From the NCBI GenBank assembly GCA_003158895.1, contig PMLO01000281.1:3029-10472 (forward strand): 7,444 nucleotides of DNA. The letters are read 5' to 3'. Position 1 is the stretch's first letter, and each line of letters begins with the position of its first letter. The notes beneath the pieces are model-generated. The model made no database searches, was not told where the DNA came from, and saw only the letters and a list, made by a program, of their open reading frames with translations. Of this stretch, positions 1 through 5,832 are shown piece by piece. The DNA is from Propionibacteriaceae bacterium (GTDB lineage: Bacteria; Actinomycetota; Actinomycetes; Propionibacteriales; Propionibacteriaceae). The position numbers were made by a program, and so were the translations under genes.

Positions 1-639
1 CTGACCACCGCGGTGTTCAGCCTCGAGATGAGCGCGTCCGAGATCATGACCCGGCTCCTGTCCGCCGAGGCCGGGCTGAAGCTCCACTCGCTGCGGACCG
101 GGAAGCTCACCGACGACGACTGGGAGCGTCTGTCGAAGGTCACCAGCCGGATCGAGAACGCCCCGCTGTACATCGACGACTCGCCGAACCTGACCATGAT
201 GGAGATCCGGGCCAAGGCGCGCCGCATGAAGCAGCGCTACGACTTGAAGCTCGTCGTCATCGACTACCTGCAGCTGATGAGCAGCGGCAAGAAGGTCGAG
301 TCCCGCCAGGTCGAGGTGTCCGAGTTCTCCCGCCAGATCAAACTCCTCGCGAAGGAACTCGGGATCCCGGTGATCGCGATCTCGCAGCTGAACCGCGCCT
401 CCGAGCAGCGCACCGACAAGCGCCCGCTCCTGTCCGACCTGCGCGAATCCGGCAGCCTCGAGCAGGACGCCGACATGGTGATTCTGCTTCACCGTGAGGA
501 CGCCTACAACCGGGACGACCGGCCGGGTGAGGCGGACCTGATCGTCGCGAAGCACCGCAACGGCGAGACCCGGACCGTCACCACCGCGTTCCAGGGCCAC
601 TACAGCCGCTTCGTCGACCTCGCAGGCGGCGGCTCATGA
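1..639 (+). CDS. dnaB: Replicative DNA helicase DnaB, C-terminal part (5' end outside window)
   Basis: RecA-fold ATPase domain of the hexameric helicase that unwinds DNA at replication forks. The frame is open from base 1, so the N-terminal domain and Walker A lie outside the window; 212 residues are visible. Seen: VFSLEMS near the start, the Walker B strand VVIDYLQLM with its Asp at about visible residue 88, the SQLNR sensor segment at about 128-132, DLRESGSLEQDAD at about 146-158, and KHRNGETRTV near 184. These are standard DnaB motifs, and the fragment strongly resembles the chromosomal DnaB of actinobacteria as I remember it. The stop overlaps the start of the downstream primase gene (ATGA), so the two are probably one translationally coupled operon. 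Whether this is the housekeeping copy or an element-borne one cannot be decided here. Confidence 0.96.
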   Translation: MTTAVFSLEMSASEIMTRLLSAEAGLKLHSLRTGKLTDDDWERLSKVTSRIENAPLYIDDSPNLTMMEIRAKARRMKQRYDLKLVVIDYLQLMSSGKKVESRQVEVSEFSRQIKLLAKELGIPVIAISQLNRASEQRTDKRPLLSDLRESGSLEQDADMVILLHREDAYNRDDRPGEADLIVAKHRNGETRTVTTAFQGHYSRFVDLAGGGS

Positions 640-2717
640 CCACAACGACCCGAAACGTTGCCCAGGAGCCGACGACAGCGAAGACGGTGGGTCGCACTCC
701 CCCGGCTGCGGTCTGGGATGCCGTCGCCGTGCTCGACAAGACAATGTTCGCCAAGACGGGCTGGTTCGCGATCGGACCCGACAACAAGCGCCTCGCCGGG
801 GTCATCATCCCGAACCTCGACGCGGGACTGCGGCTCCTCCACGAGCCCGACGCGCAGCTCGCCGTCGTCGGCCGGCTCCGCCCAGGCCTGGCTGTCGTCG
901 ACATCGACGTCCCCGGAGACCGCGGCTGGCTGATCGCCGAGCAGGTCACCAGATGGGCCACGCAACGCGACCTGTGGACCCTGTCACGCCCGTCAGGCGG
1001 CGCCGATGGCCGCAGCCACGTGTTCGTCGCCGTCGGCCGGCGCCTGGACGACCTGACCGACCTTGTGGCAGGTATCCGGCGCCACCACGGCTACGGCAAG
1101 AACCTCGTCGACGTCCGAGACACCGTACGGCCCTTGTCGTCGCCGCACCGCGCCACAGGACGCCGGACACTCCCCCTCGCACTGACGGGTGTCGCCGCAG
1201 TCCGTCTCCAGATCGGGCTCCTCGAGTCTGCTCTGCGGATCGCCCCGACGAAGCTCCGCCGGCGCCGGCCCGGACGGAACCGGCCCCAGGTCACAGCCCT
1301 CGTCCCCAGGCCCCGGCCGAAGACCCAGCTGCCGCCGCAGTGGTCGACATGGTTCCTGACCGGCGAGCGTCCCGTCCTGCGCGGCGATGACCAGTCGCGG
1401 TCGGTGTACGAGCTCGCCGCGACGACAGCACTGGTCCGGGCCGGCCACACGGTCGACACCGCCTGGGACCTGATCATGAAGGCCCATCCGGACGCGATGG
1501 ACCGTGCACGTAGCGACCAGCGCTGGTGGGTGGGCCGAATCTGGAACGTTGTCGTCCCCGCCACCGAGCAAGAGGTCGGGCCGAAGGTCGACAATGCCCT
1601 CGCCGCGGGCCTGGAGACCGCCTGGGAGCTTCTCGACGAGCGTCTGTGGCAACTGCCCGTCGGCATCCGTCCGTTCGTCTGGGCGGTCGGTGCTGCCGTC
1701 CTGGACCGGATCCGACGCGAGGGCGAATGGCAGGTGCCTTGCGCAGAACGGTGCGTTCAGACCGACACCGGGATCCGGGACCGTACGACCGTCCGCAACG
1801 CCCTGCGGATGCTCGACGGCTACGTCGGGATCGTCCACCACGAGACGTTCGACAAGACGAACCCGCTCACCTCGTTCGAGTTCGAAATCCTGCCTGACCC
1901 TGACCGCGAGGTGTCGATAGACCATCCACCTAGTTCTCACGACCCCCTGAGGGCAAGCCATGAACTACACGGATTGGATTTACGAAGCCGCCGGTTGCGC
2001 ACAATCCTCGCCTTGGCCGGAGAAGAGGGGTCTGATGCTGACACTCTTGCCCGCGCCGCCCAGCTGACCCAGACCCCGACCTCGCAGCTGACCGAGTCCG
2101 GACGACGGACGCTCCGCAGACGCCTCGAGGACCTGGGCGGCGCCGGTTGGGCGGTGTGCGACAGCAGGGGCAGATGGCATGCGTCGGAGCCTGACCCGGC
2201 CGTTGAGTCGACCCAGCATGCGCGTGCCGAGGCGATCGCCGCCCACAACGAGCTCGTCGACAAGGTCAACGCCGAACGCGACGACTACCGACGCAAGAAC
2301 CGCTGCGACTACGCCGTACAGCGCGCCGCCGCGATCGAGCGCGACCATGCCCGGTACAAGGCCTGGTGGGGCGGACTGAGCAGTGCGCAGCGCGCCGCAC
2401 GGGCAGAGGAGGCGGCGGAGGCGTTCGCCCGGCTCTCCCCCGCCGACCAGATGCGCAGCAAGCACGTCTGGTCGGCGGAGCGTGCCGAGACAGGTGTCAG
2501 CGAAGCCGACCGGCATGCTGCATGGCTGACGTCGCTGACGGTCGACGAGCTGGCGAGCAGGGCTGCTGCACGAGCCGCCTGGTACCGGAACCTGCCGGCC
2601 CAACTTCGTCGCGAGTACGTCCAGGCCTGGGACGCGCACCGCGCACGCCATCACGTACCTCGGGCTCATCTGGGCCTGGAGCCGGCACGCGACCTGTTCT
2701 ACGTCGGCGCTGCCTGA
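636..2717 (+). CDS. Prim-pol type (AEP) DNA primase/polymerase with C-terminal helical and winged-helix-like regions
   Basis: Predicted archaeo-eukaryotic primase (bifunctional primase/polymerase fold), likely to make primers for replication. In the 693 residues, the first AEP metal motif is VVDID (Asp89, Asp91), the second is SHVF (Ser127-His128), and a third acidic or basic cluster is LVDVRDTVRPLSSPH at 157-171, as in plasmid and phage prim-pols. Residues about 250-310 form a helical region that may be PriCT-like. Residues 340-420 and 460-510 look like winged-helix modules. The C-terminal 150 residues are charged, Ala/Arg-rich helix. No helicase domain is seen, which fits the separate dnaB directly upstream with an ATGA overlap. 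GC-rich third positions hold throughout. The AEP assignment is fairly sure; the domains after residue 200 are inferred from composition and helical pattern. Confidence 0.85.
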   Translation: MTTTTRNVAQEPTTAKTVGRTPPAAVWDAVAVLDKTMFAKTGWFAIGPDNKRLAGVIIPNLDAGLRLLHEPDAQLAVVGRLRPGLAVVDIDVPGDRGWLIAEQVTRWATQRDLWTLSRPSGGADGRSHVFVAVGRRLDDLTDLVAGIRRHHGYGKNLVDVRDTVRPLSSPHRATGRRTLPLALTGVAAVRLQIGLLESALRIAPTKLRRRRPGRNRPQVTALVPRPRPKTQLPPQWSTWFLTGERPVLRGDDQSRSVYELAATTALVRAGHTVDTAWDLIMKAHPDAMDRARSDQRWWVGRIWNVVVPATEQEVGPKVDNALAAGLETAWELLDERLWQLPVGIRPFVWAVGAAVLDRIRREGEWQVPCAERCVQTDTGIRDRTTVRNALRMLDGYVGIVHHETFDKTNPLTSFEFEILPDPDREVSIDHPPSSHDPLRASHELHGLDLRSRRLRTILALAGEEGSDADTLARAAQLTQTPTSQLTESGRRTLRRRLEDLGGAGWAVCDSRGRWHASEPDPAVESTQHARAEAIAAHNELVDKVNAERDDYRRKNRCDYAVQRAAAIERDHARYKAWWGGLSSAQRAARAEEAAEAFARLSPADQMRSKHVWSAERAETGVSEADRHAAWLTSLTVDELASRAAARAAWYRNLPAQLRREYVQAWDAHRARHHVPRAHLGLEPARDLFYVGAA

Positions 2718-2737
2718 TCCTGCGACACAATGCTTCC

Positions 2738-2744
2738 AGGAGGT
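2738..2744 (+). promoter_or_regulatory. Strong ribosome binding site (AGGAGGT)
   Basis: AGGAGGT lies 6 nt before the ATG at 2751. It decides the start of the small gene against the in-frame upstream ATG at 2730. Confidence 0.85.
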
Positions 2745-2750
2745 CCAAAC

Positions 2751-2999
2751 ATGGGCGAGGCAGTCACACCAGGGATGCTCGACGAGTTGGCCATCATCGT
2801 GGCCGAGGCACGTGGCATCGCGTCCGGCGAACGGCCCGACACGGCGTTGGCGACGATCAGCCAAGCCCTGCACACGCTGCGACGCATGGCCGACCCGGAC
2901 CGGGATGGGTGCGCCAAGCTCGCCTACTCGAACGGGGTCCTGGTCGAGCGGTACAGGCCTGCGTTGGCGGAGCTCACGCTCCTGGCCGACCCGCAGTAG
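2751..2999 (+). CDS. Small hypothetical protein, 82 residues
   Basis: I do not recognise a family. The product (starting MGEAVTPGML) is mainly helical, acidic to neutral, soluble, with no membrane segment, signal peptide or cysteine cluster. A good Shine-Dalgarno site, GC-rich third positions and a position 33 nt after the primase stop on the same strand support a real gene, probably the last of the dnaB-primase operon. It runs convergently toward the partition operon, and the phased TA cluster lies in between. A role as a small replication accessory protein is only a guess from position. Confidence 0.8.
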   Translation: MGEAVTPGMLDELAIIVAEARGIASGERPDTALATISQALHTLRRMADPDRDGCAKLAYSNGVLVERYRPALAELTLLADPQ

Positions 3000-3035
3000 C
3001 CGCCACTCCCCCACTCCCCCAGCCGCTGGTCATTT

Positions 3036-3086
3036 CGACGTACGGATCGCGTCATATGACCTGGTCATAGGTTCCGGTCGTACGAC
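3036..3086. repeat. Satellite cluster of 13-bp-phased TA units downstream of the partition operon
   Basis: TA steps at 3055, 3068 and 3081 are exactly 13 bp apart, the same period as the large array upstream of parA. Two are centres of perfect 10-bp palindromes: GTCATATGAC (3051-3060) and GTCGTACGAC (3077-3086). The middle unit is GGTCATAGGTTC. A fourth TA at 3041 (CGTACG core) sits 14 bp before the first, one base off phase. The last palindrome ends on the final base of the RHH-protein stop codon. Likely binding sites for the same protein that reads the main array. The 3000-3035 stretch holds only CT/CCCC-rich sequence and a short palindrome with no T-tract. Confidence 0.75.
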
Positions 3087-3730
3087 TAGGACAGTGCCTT
3101 CGCGACGAGAGCTGACCGGCTGGGCGCCCCGAGACGAACAACCAGGTCATCCATCACGGCCAGGTTGTGCCGGCTCAGCCTCAGCCCCAACAGCTGGTGC
3201 GGTTCGGCGGCACGGCTCCTGCTGTCCACCAGGAACTCCCCCAGGCCCTCGACGGTCTTCCCTGCGGTCGTGTCGGCGAACAGGTCCGGGTCTGCCTGGC
3301 GTGCGAGCCTGTCGAGCTCGACGATGAGCGCATCGGCCTGCTTCATGCGCCGGTCGTATGCGAGGTCCCGGAGCCGTTCGATGCAACCCGGCGGGACCGT
3401 GAACGTGGTCCGGGTCGAGCCGCCGTCGGACTCGGCCGATTTCGGCTTCGCACTGCTGCTGGTGCTCGAGGTCTTCCGGGGCGTGCTCTGCCGTGCGACG
3501 GGGGCGGTGACCGACTTCGGCTCGGCGACGGGCGCCGCCGGCGTCGGCTCTGGTTTTGTGACGGGCTCAACGGGCCGTACCGGGGGCTCCCCCACCGGGT
3601 CGACCAGGAGCAACCGCGGGACGGGCGACACAGCCGTCTCGTCCGGAGCCGGGACTTGGGCAAGGTGATCGCGGCTCTCCCTGAGACGGTCCGCGACCCT
3701 CGGGATGGGCTTGATCGGTGCAGCCTTCAT
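3086..3730 (-). CDS. Putative centromere-binding partner of ParA (ParB-like), tandem ribbon-helix-helix
   Basis: 214 residues in two parts. Residues 1 to about 105 are Pro/Ala/Ser/Lys-rich and probably disordered. Residues about 106-143 (TRTTFTVPPGCIERL onward) and 178-213 (LLGLRLSRHNLAVMDDL, then GAPSRSALVAKAL) each read as a strand followed by two helices, the RHH pattern; the second is the clearer. RHH proteins normally dimerise to build one DNA-binding sheet, so two in one chain could form a pseudo-dimer. The ATG overlaps the parA stop (ATGA) and has a GGAGGAG site. Family knowledge: type Ib partition operons pair a short ParA with a small RHH protein (for example ParB of plasmid pCXC100). 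The function comes from context plus motif shape; no classical ParB HTH is present. Confidence 0.8.
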   Translation of the reverse strand: MKAAPIKPIPRVADRLRESRDHLAQVPAPDETAVSPVPRLLLVDPVGEPPVRPVEPVTKPEPTPAAPVAEPKSVTAPVARQSTPRKTSSTSSSAKPKSAESDGGSTRTTFTVPPGCIERLRDLAYDRRMKQADALIVELDRLARQADPDLFADTTAGKTVEGLGEFLVDSRSRAAEPHQLLGLRLSRHNLAVMDDLVVRLGAPSRSALVAKALS

Positions 3731-4578
3731 GAGGTCTCCTCCAGTCGGTCCAGGATTTCGTTCGCCAACGTCGCGTAGTCCAACGCCAGGTTCTGCGCCG
3801 ACGACAAGGGCCGCTCTGGGACCCGGCCCGTCGATAGGACCTTCAACGCGCTACTTGTGCCGCCGTGCATCTCGGCAACCTCATGCGGCAACATCCCGCG
3901 CCGCCGGCACTCCCACGCGGTGGCGACCGCCGACCGGATCGTCGTCTTCAGCAGCGGGAATGAGTCACCCAGGATCTCGAGCAGCACCTGACGGGTCTCG
4001 GTCCGGATCCGGGACGCGGCGGTCGGGACGTTCCACAGGACGACCCCGAGGGGCTTCAGACCAGGGTTCACCGACTCGACCTCGACCAGGCGGTCGGCGA
4101 TCGTGAGCAAGGCGCGGAGGCTGCTGTTGTCCATGCTGGTCGGGATCAGGAGCCGGTCCGCGGCCGTCAGTGAGACGCGCTGCAGCTCGTCGGAGAACGG
4201 CGGCGAGTCGAGGAGAATCAGGTCATAGCCGTCCAGTTGACCGATCGCCTTGCTCAGCTGCGACTCGAGCCCGGTCCAGCCCTGGATCCGTGGCAGTTGC
4301 TTCATGACCGGGCCGCCTGCGAAGTACGTGAGGTTGTCGCGGGCTTCGATCCCGTCCCCGAGTGACGTCCCGTGCAGGATCGACTCCGCGACCGCCGCTC
4401 CCCCGTCGTTGTCCGGGTCCTCGCGGAGGCCGAAGTCGTCGGCGATGTCGCCTTGTGGGTCGATTTCGATCACGGCGATCCGGCGGCCGTGCGCGGCGAG
4501 CGTCCCGGCGACTGCCGACGTGACGGAGCTCTTCCCGACACCGCCCTTGCCTGTGGCCACAGCCACAACATGTGTCAT
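3727..4578 (-). CDS. parA: ParA-type Walker ATPase, short (type Ib) partition form
   Basis: Deviant-Walker partition ATPase that moves DNA by ATP-dependent binding to the nucleoid. In 283 residues: the P-loop KGGVGKSS with signature Lys11 and Lys16, motif A' IEIDPQGD at 37-44, Walker B LILLDSPP with Asp124, and the DRLLIPTSMD strand near 141-150. No N-terminal helix-turn-helix domain precedes the P-loop, as expected of type Ib ParA, so operon repression must fall to the partner. I chose ATG 4578 because it puts the P-loop at residue 10, as in the family, and AGGG sits 8 nt upstream. A GTG at 4623 would add 15 residues but has no ribosome binding site and would touch the repeat array. The stop overlaps the next gene's start. 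Upstream lies the 25-unit TA array. Confidence 0.95.
   Translation of the reverse strand: MTHVVAVATGKGGVGKSSVTSAVAGTLAAHGRRIAVIEIDPQGDIADDFGLREDPDNDGGAAVAESILHGTSLGDGIEARDNLTYFAGGPVMKQLPRIQGWTGLESQLSKAIGQLDGYDLILLDSPPFSDELQRVSLTAADRLLIPTSMDNSSLRALLTIADRLVEVESVNPGLKPLGVVLWNVPTAASRIRTETRQVLLEILGDSFPLLKTTIRSAVATAWECRRRGMLPHEVAEMHGGTSSALKVLSTGRVPERPLSSAQNLALDYATLANEILDRLEETS
3736..3742 (-). promoter_or_regulatory. Ribosome binding site of the RHH partner gene
   Basis: On the minus strand GGAGGAG stands 5 nt before the ATG at 3730, inside the last codons of parA. This supports the ATGA-coupled start. Confidence 0.8.
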
Positions 4579-4625
4579 GTCTGGGACCCTAAGCGCACTC
4601 CCCCACCGTCGGATGTCGGACACGC

Positions 4626-4950
4626 CGTTCTAGCGTCGGCTCGTAGGTTCTTTGGCTAGCGACGGATCGTACGGCCGGGGCCTATCCCGGGGTTCTAGTT
4701 GGGGCGCCTAGCGTCGCGTCCTATCCCTTGGACCTAGCCATCCGGTCTAGCGGCACGGTCTAGCCGCCGGACCTACGTTCACGGCCTAGCCGCCGGACCT
4801 ACGTTCCCGGCCTAGCCCCCGCTACTAGCACCACGGCCTAAGAGATCGTTCTAGCGGTGCGAGATAGGCCCGGACGGTACCAACGGATCCTAAGCCCGGA
4901 ACGTATCCACTGGGACTAGCCCGCCGCAATATGACAATGACATATGACGG
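4626..4950. repeat. 25-unit array of TA steps at exact 13-bp spacing; probable partition centromere/operator
   Basis: TA occurs at 4631 and then every 13 bp without exception to 4943 (25 of 25 positions). Only one other TA lies in the array, at 4823. Flanks are GC-rich and diverged: the base before TA is C in 18 units and the base after is G in 14, giving CTAG in 12. Typical units are ggaccTAcgttc, cggccTAgccgcc and cggtcTAgcggca; many are weakly palindromic around TA. The last two are richer in AT (caaTAtgac, acaTAtgac). There is no open reading frame of note. The array fills nearly all of 4579-5004, between parA (minus) and the next gene (plus), so it should also hold the promoters of both. 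By analogy with RHH-bound centromeres it is likely the parS-like site. A replication origin with iterons is possible. Confidence 0.93.
4756..4807 (+). repeat. 26-bp tandem duplication (two units) inside the array
   Basis: Bases 4756-4781 and 4782-4807 match at 24 of 26 positions, differing only at 4759/4785 (t/c) and 4781/4807 (a/c). The next 13 bp (4808-4820) match the first half again at 12 of 13. This is a recent two-unit duplication that preserved the phase and shows how the array may grow. Confidence 0.9.
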
Positions 4951-4963
4951 CAGCCGATCATCC

Positions 4964-4979
4964 ATCAACTTGGGTTGAT
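4964..4979. promoter_or_regulatory. Inverted repeat ATCAAC-TTGG-GTTGAT, possible operator
   Basis: Perfect 6-bp arms around 4 bases, between the end of the TA array and the ribosome binding site at 4990. No T-tract follows, so a terminator is unlikely. An operator or promoter element for the gene starting at 5005 is the simplest reading. I see no convincing -35/-10 pair. Confidence 0.45.
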
Positions 4980-4989
4980 CCTGTCACGA

Positions 4990-4996
4990 AAGGGAG
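4990..4996 (+). promoter_or_regulatory. Ribosome binding site (AAGGGAG) for the gene at 5005
   Basis: AAGGGAG lies 8 nt before the ATG at 5005. It supports a true translation start there, although that frame is open for only 33 codons. Confidence 0.75.
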
Positions 4997-5004
4997 CCGC
5001 TCGC

Positions 5005-5327
5005 ATGGTCTCGATCCTTCGCATCAAGACAGGTGTGAGCAAGATCGAGCGGACGCATGTCCACCGTGACGGACGGCTTCAACGCGGGCAAGATCAGCGT
5101 CGCTGACCCAGAAGGTGCGCGAGAAGACGGGTGTCGACGACTGGAAGTTCGAGTCGTACGTGCCGGCCGATGGCAAGGTCACGTTCACCCGCGAAGACTT
5201 CATGGTCGAAGTCCTAGAGGTCGAGTACACCGGGGGAGGGACCGCGAAGAGGAGGCGTCGCACTCGGCGTGTCGCTGCGTCACGGTGCGTGAGGAGTCCT
5301 CGGGGTCACAAACATGAATGTTACTGA
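5005..5327 (+). pseudogene. Small gene apparently broken by two frameshifts, function unknown
   Basis: From ATG 5005 the frame reads VSILRIKTGVSKIERTHV with GC-rich third positions, then ends at TGA 5104-5106. From about 5066 the coding-like signal lies one frame over (TVTDGFNAGKISVADPE). From about 5112 it moves again (KVREKTGVDDWKFESYV, then ADGKVTFTREDFMVEVLEV), stopping at 5325-5327. Each segment looks protein-like only in its own frame, and both steps go in the same direction. The simplest reading is one ancestral protein of about 100 residues carrying two small indels, either real decay or sequencing error. Alternatively only the GTG-started 5115-5327 frame is translated. The Arg-rich tail after residue YTGG is less convincing. 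No family recognised. It lies divergent from parA beyond the array. Confidence 0.55.
5311..5322. promoter_or_regulatory. Palindrome AACAT-GA-ATGTT upstream of the XRE gene
   Basis: Perfect 5-bp arms around GA, about 30 bp upstream of the putative -10 of the XRE gene, and AT-rich compared with its surroundings. XRE regulators often bind such sites near their own promoter. Autoregulation is inferred only from position. Confidence 0.4.
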
Positions 5328-5352
5328 TAGACGCGACTGCCGCGACAGTAGG

Positions 5353-5358
5353 TAGGAT
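5353..5358 (+). promoter_or_regulatory. Putative -10 element TAGGAT of the XRE cassette
   Basis: TAGGAT fits the actinobacterial housekeeping -10 pattern and would start a transcript about 30 nt before the ATG at 5398. No clear -35 hexamer is seen at 16-19 bp, so the promoter may need an activator. Confidence 0.4.
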
Positions 5359-5382
5359 GACTTGGTGTCCGCGATGACGGTA

Positions 5383-5388
5383 GGGGAG
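5383..5388 (+). promoter_or_regulatory. Ribosome binding site (GGGGAG) setting the XRE start
   Basis: GGGGAG is 9 nt before ATG 5398. The upstream in-frame TTG 5362 and ATG 5374 have no comparable site, so 5398 is preferred. Confidence 0.65.
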
Positions 5389-5397
5389 AATCTAGGC

Positions 5398-5832
5398 ATG
5401 ACGACGAGCGGCGTTCCTCAGCTGAAGGAACGCCTCTCGTTCCTGACCGCTACAGTGCCGCCCCCTACGGGGATGGCGGCGTGGACGAGCGAGGTAATCG
5501 CGGAGCGGGTGCGTTCCCTCGGCGTCGAGGTGAACGCCCAGCATGTGTCGCATCTGCGTGCGGGGCGCCGCGATAATCCGTCGGCGGTCCTGCTCGCGGC
5601 GATCGCCGACGTCTTCGGGGTCCCAGTCGACTACTTCTTCGACGCCGAACGAGCTGAACGTATCGAAAGGCAGCTGGCATCTCTTTCGCGGATGAAGGAC
5701 GCCGGCGTGCAGGGCTTAGCCGGTCGAGGAGCGCTTGGAGACGTGGAGGTGATCGCCCAGGTGCTCGACGCGCTGGAACTGATCCGCAGGGGAGGCAACG
5801 ATGCGAGCATCCAGCCGGACTCTCCGCGCTAA
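5398..5832 (+). CDS. EspR-like XRE-family DNA-binding regulator
   Basis: 144 residues from ATG 5398, with an N-terminal XRE helix-turn-helix at about 28-82. Seen: TSEVIAERVRSLGVEV at 30-45, HVSHLRAGRRDNPS at 49-62 (recognition-helix region) and VFGVPVDYFFD at 72-82, then a helical C-terminal half (LASLSRMKDAGVQGLAGR) likely used for dimerisation. The order and spacing closely follow EspR of Mycobacterium, a nucleoid-associated regulator with an atypical HTH and a C-terminal dimer domain; the start MTTSG is also like EspR's. An AACAT/ATGTT palindrome and a TAGGAT element upstream suggest self-regulation. The gene overlaps the next by 32 bp, and XRE regulators beside ImmA-type proteases often form switches in which the protease removes the regulator. 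Targets are unknown. Confidence 0.9.
   Translation: MTTSGVPQLKERLSFLTATVPPPTGMAAWTSEVIAERVRSLGVEVNAQHVSHLRAGRRDNPSAVLLAAIADVFGVPVDYFFDAERAERIERQLASLSRMKDAGVQGLAGRGALGDVEVIAQVLDALELIRRGGNDASIQPDSPR

Noticed and set aside
993..1961. 322-codon open frame on the minus strand
   Set aside because: It lies wholly inside the primase gene, which has recognisable AEP motifs and GC-rich third positions. Long antisense frames are common in high-GC DNA.
3019..3029. Terminator hairpin CCAGC-C-GCTGG between the convergent genes
   Set aside because: Stem of 5 bp with a one-base loop and no T-tract; too weak to call.
4579..4623. 15-residue N-terminal extension of ParA from GTG 4623
   Set aside because: No ribosome binding site precedes the GTG, and the extension would shift the P-loop away from its usual place at the N-terminus.
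4626..4950. CRISPR array
   Set aside because: There are no long identical repeats and no unique 30-40 bp spacers; the unit is 13 bp with only TA constant, and no cas gene is near.
5291..5301. GAGGA-G-TCCTC palindrome as a terminator
   Set aside because: One-base loop and no U-tract; probably incidental.
5057..5317. 86-residue gene in the second frame of the broken region
   Set aside because: Only its first 15-20 codons look coding; the remainder is an Arg-rich shadow of the frame ending at 5327.
5362..5397. Longer XRE protein from TTG 5362 or ATG 5374
   Set aside because: ATG 5398 has GGGGAG at good spacing and gives an EspR-like N-terminus; the upstream starts have no such site.
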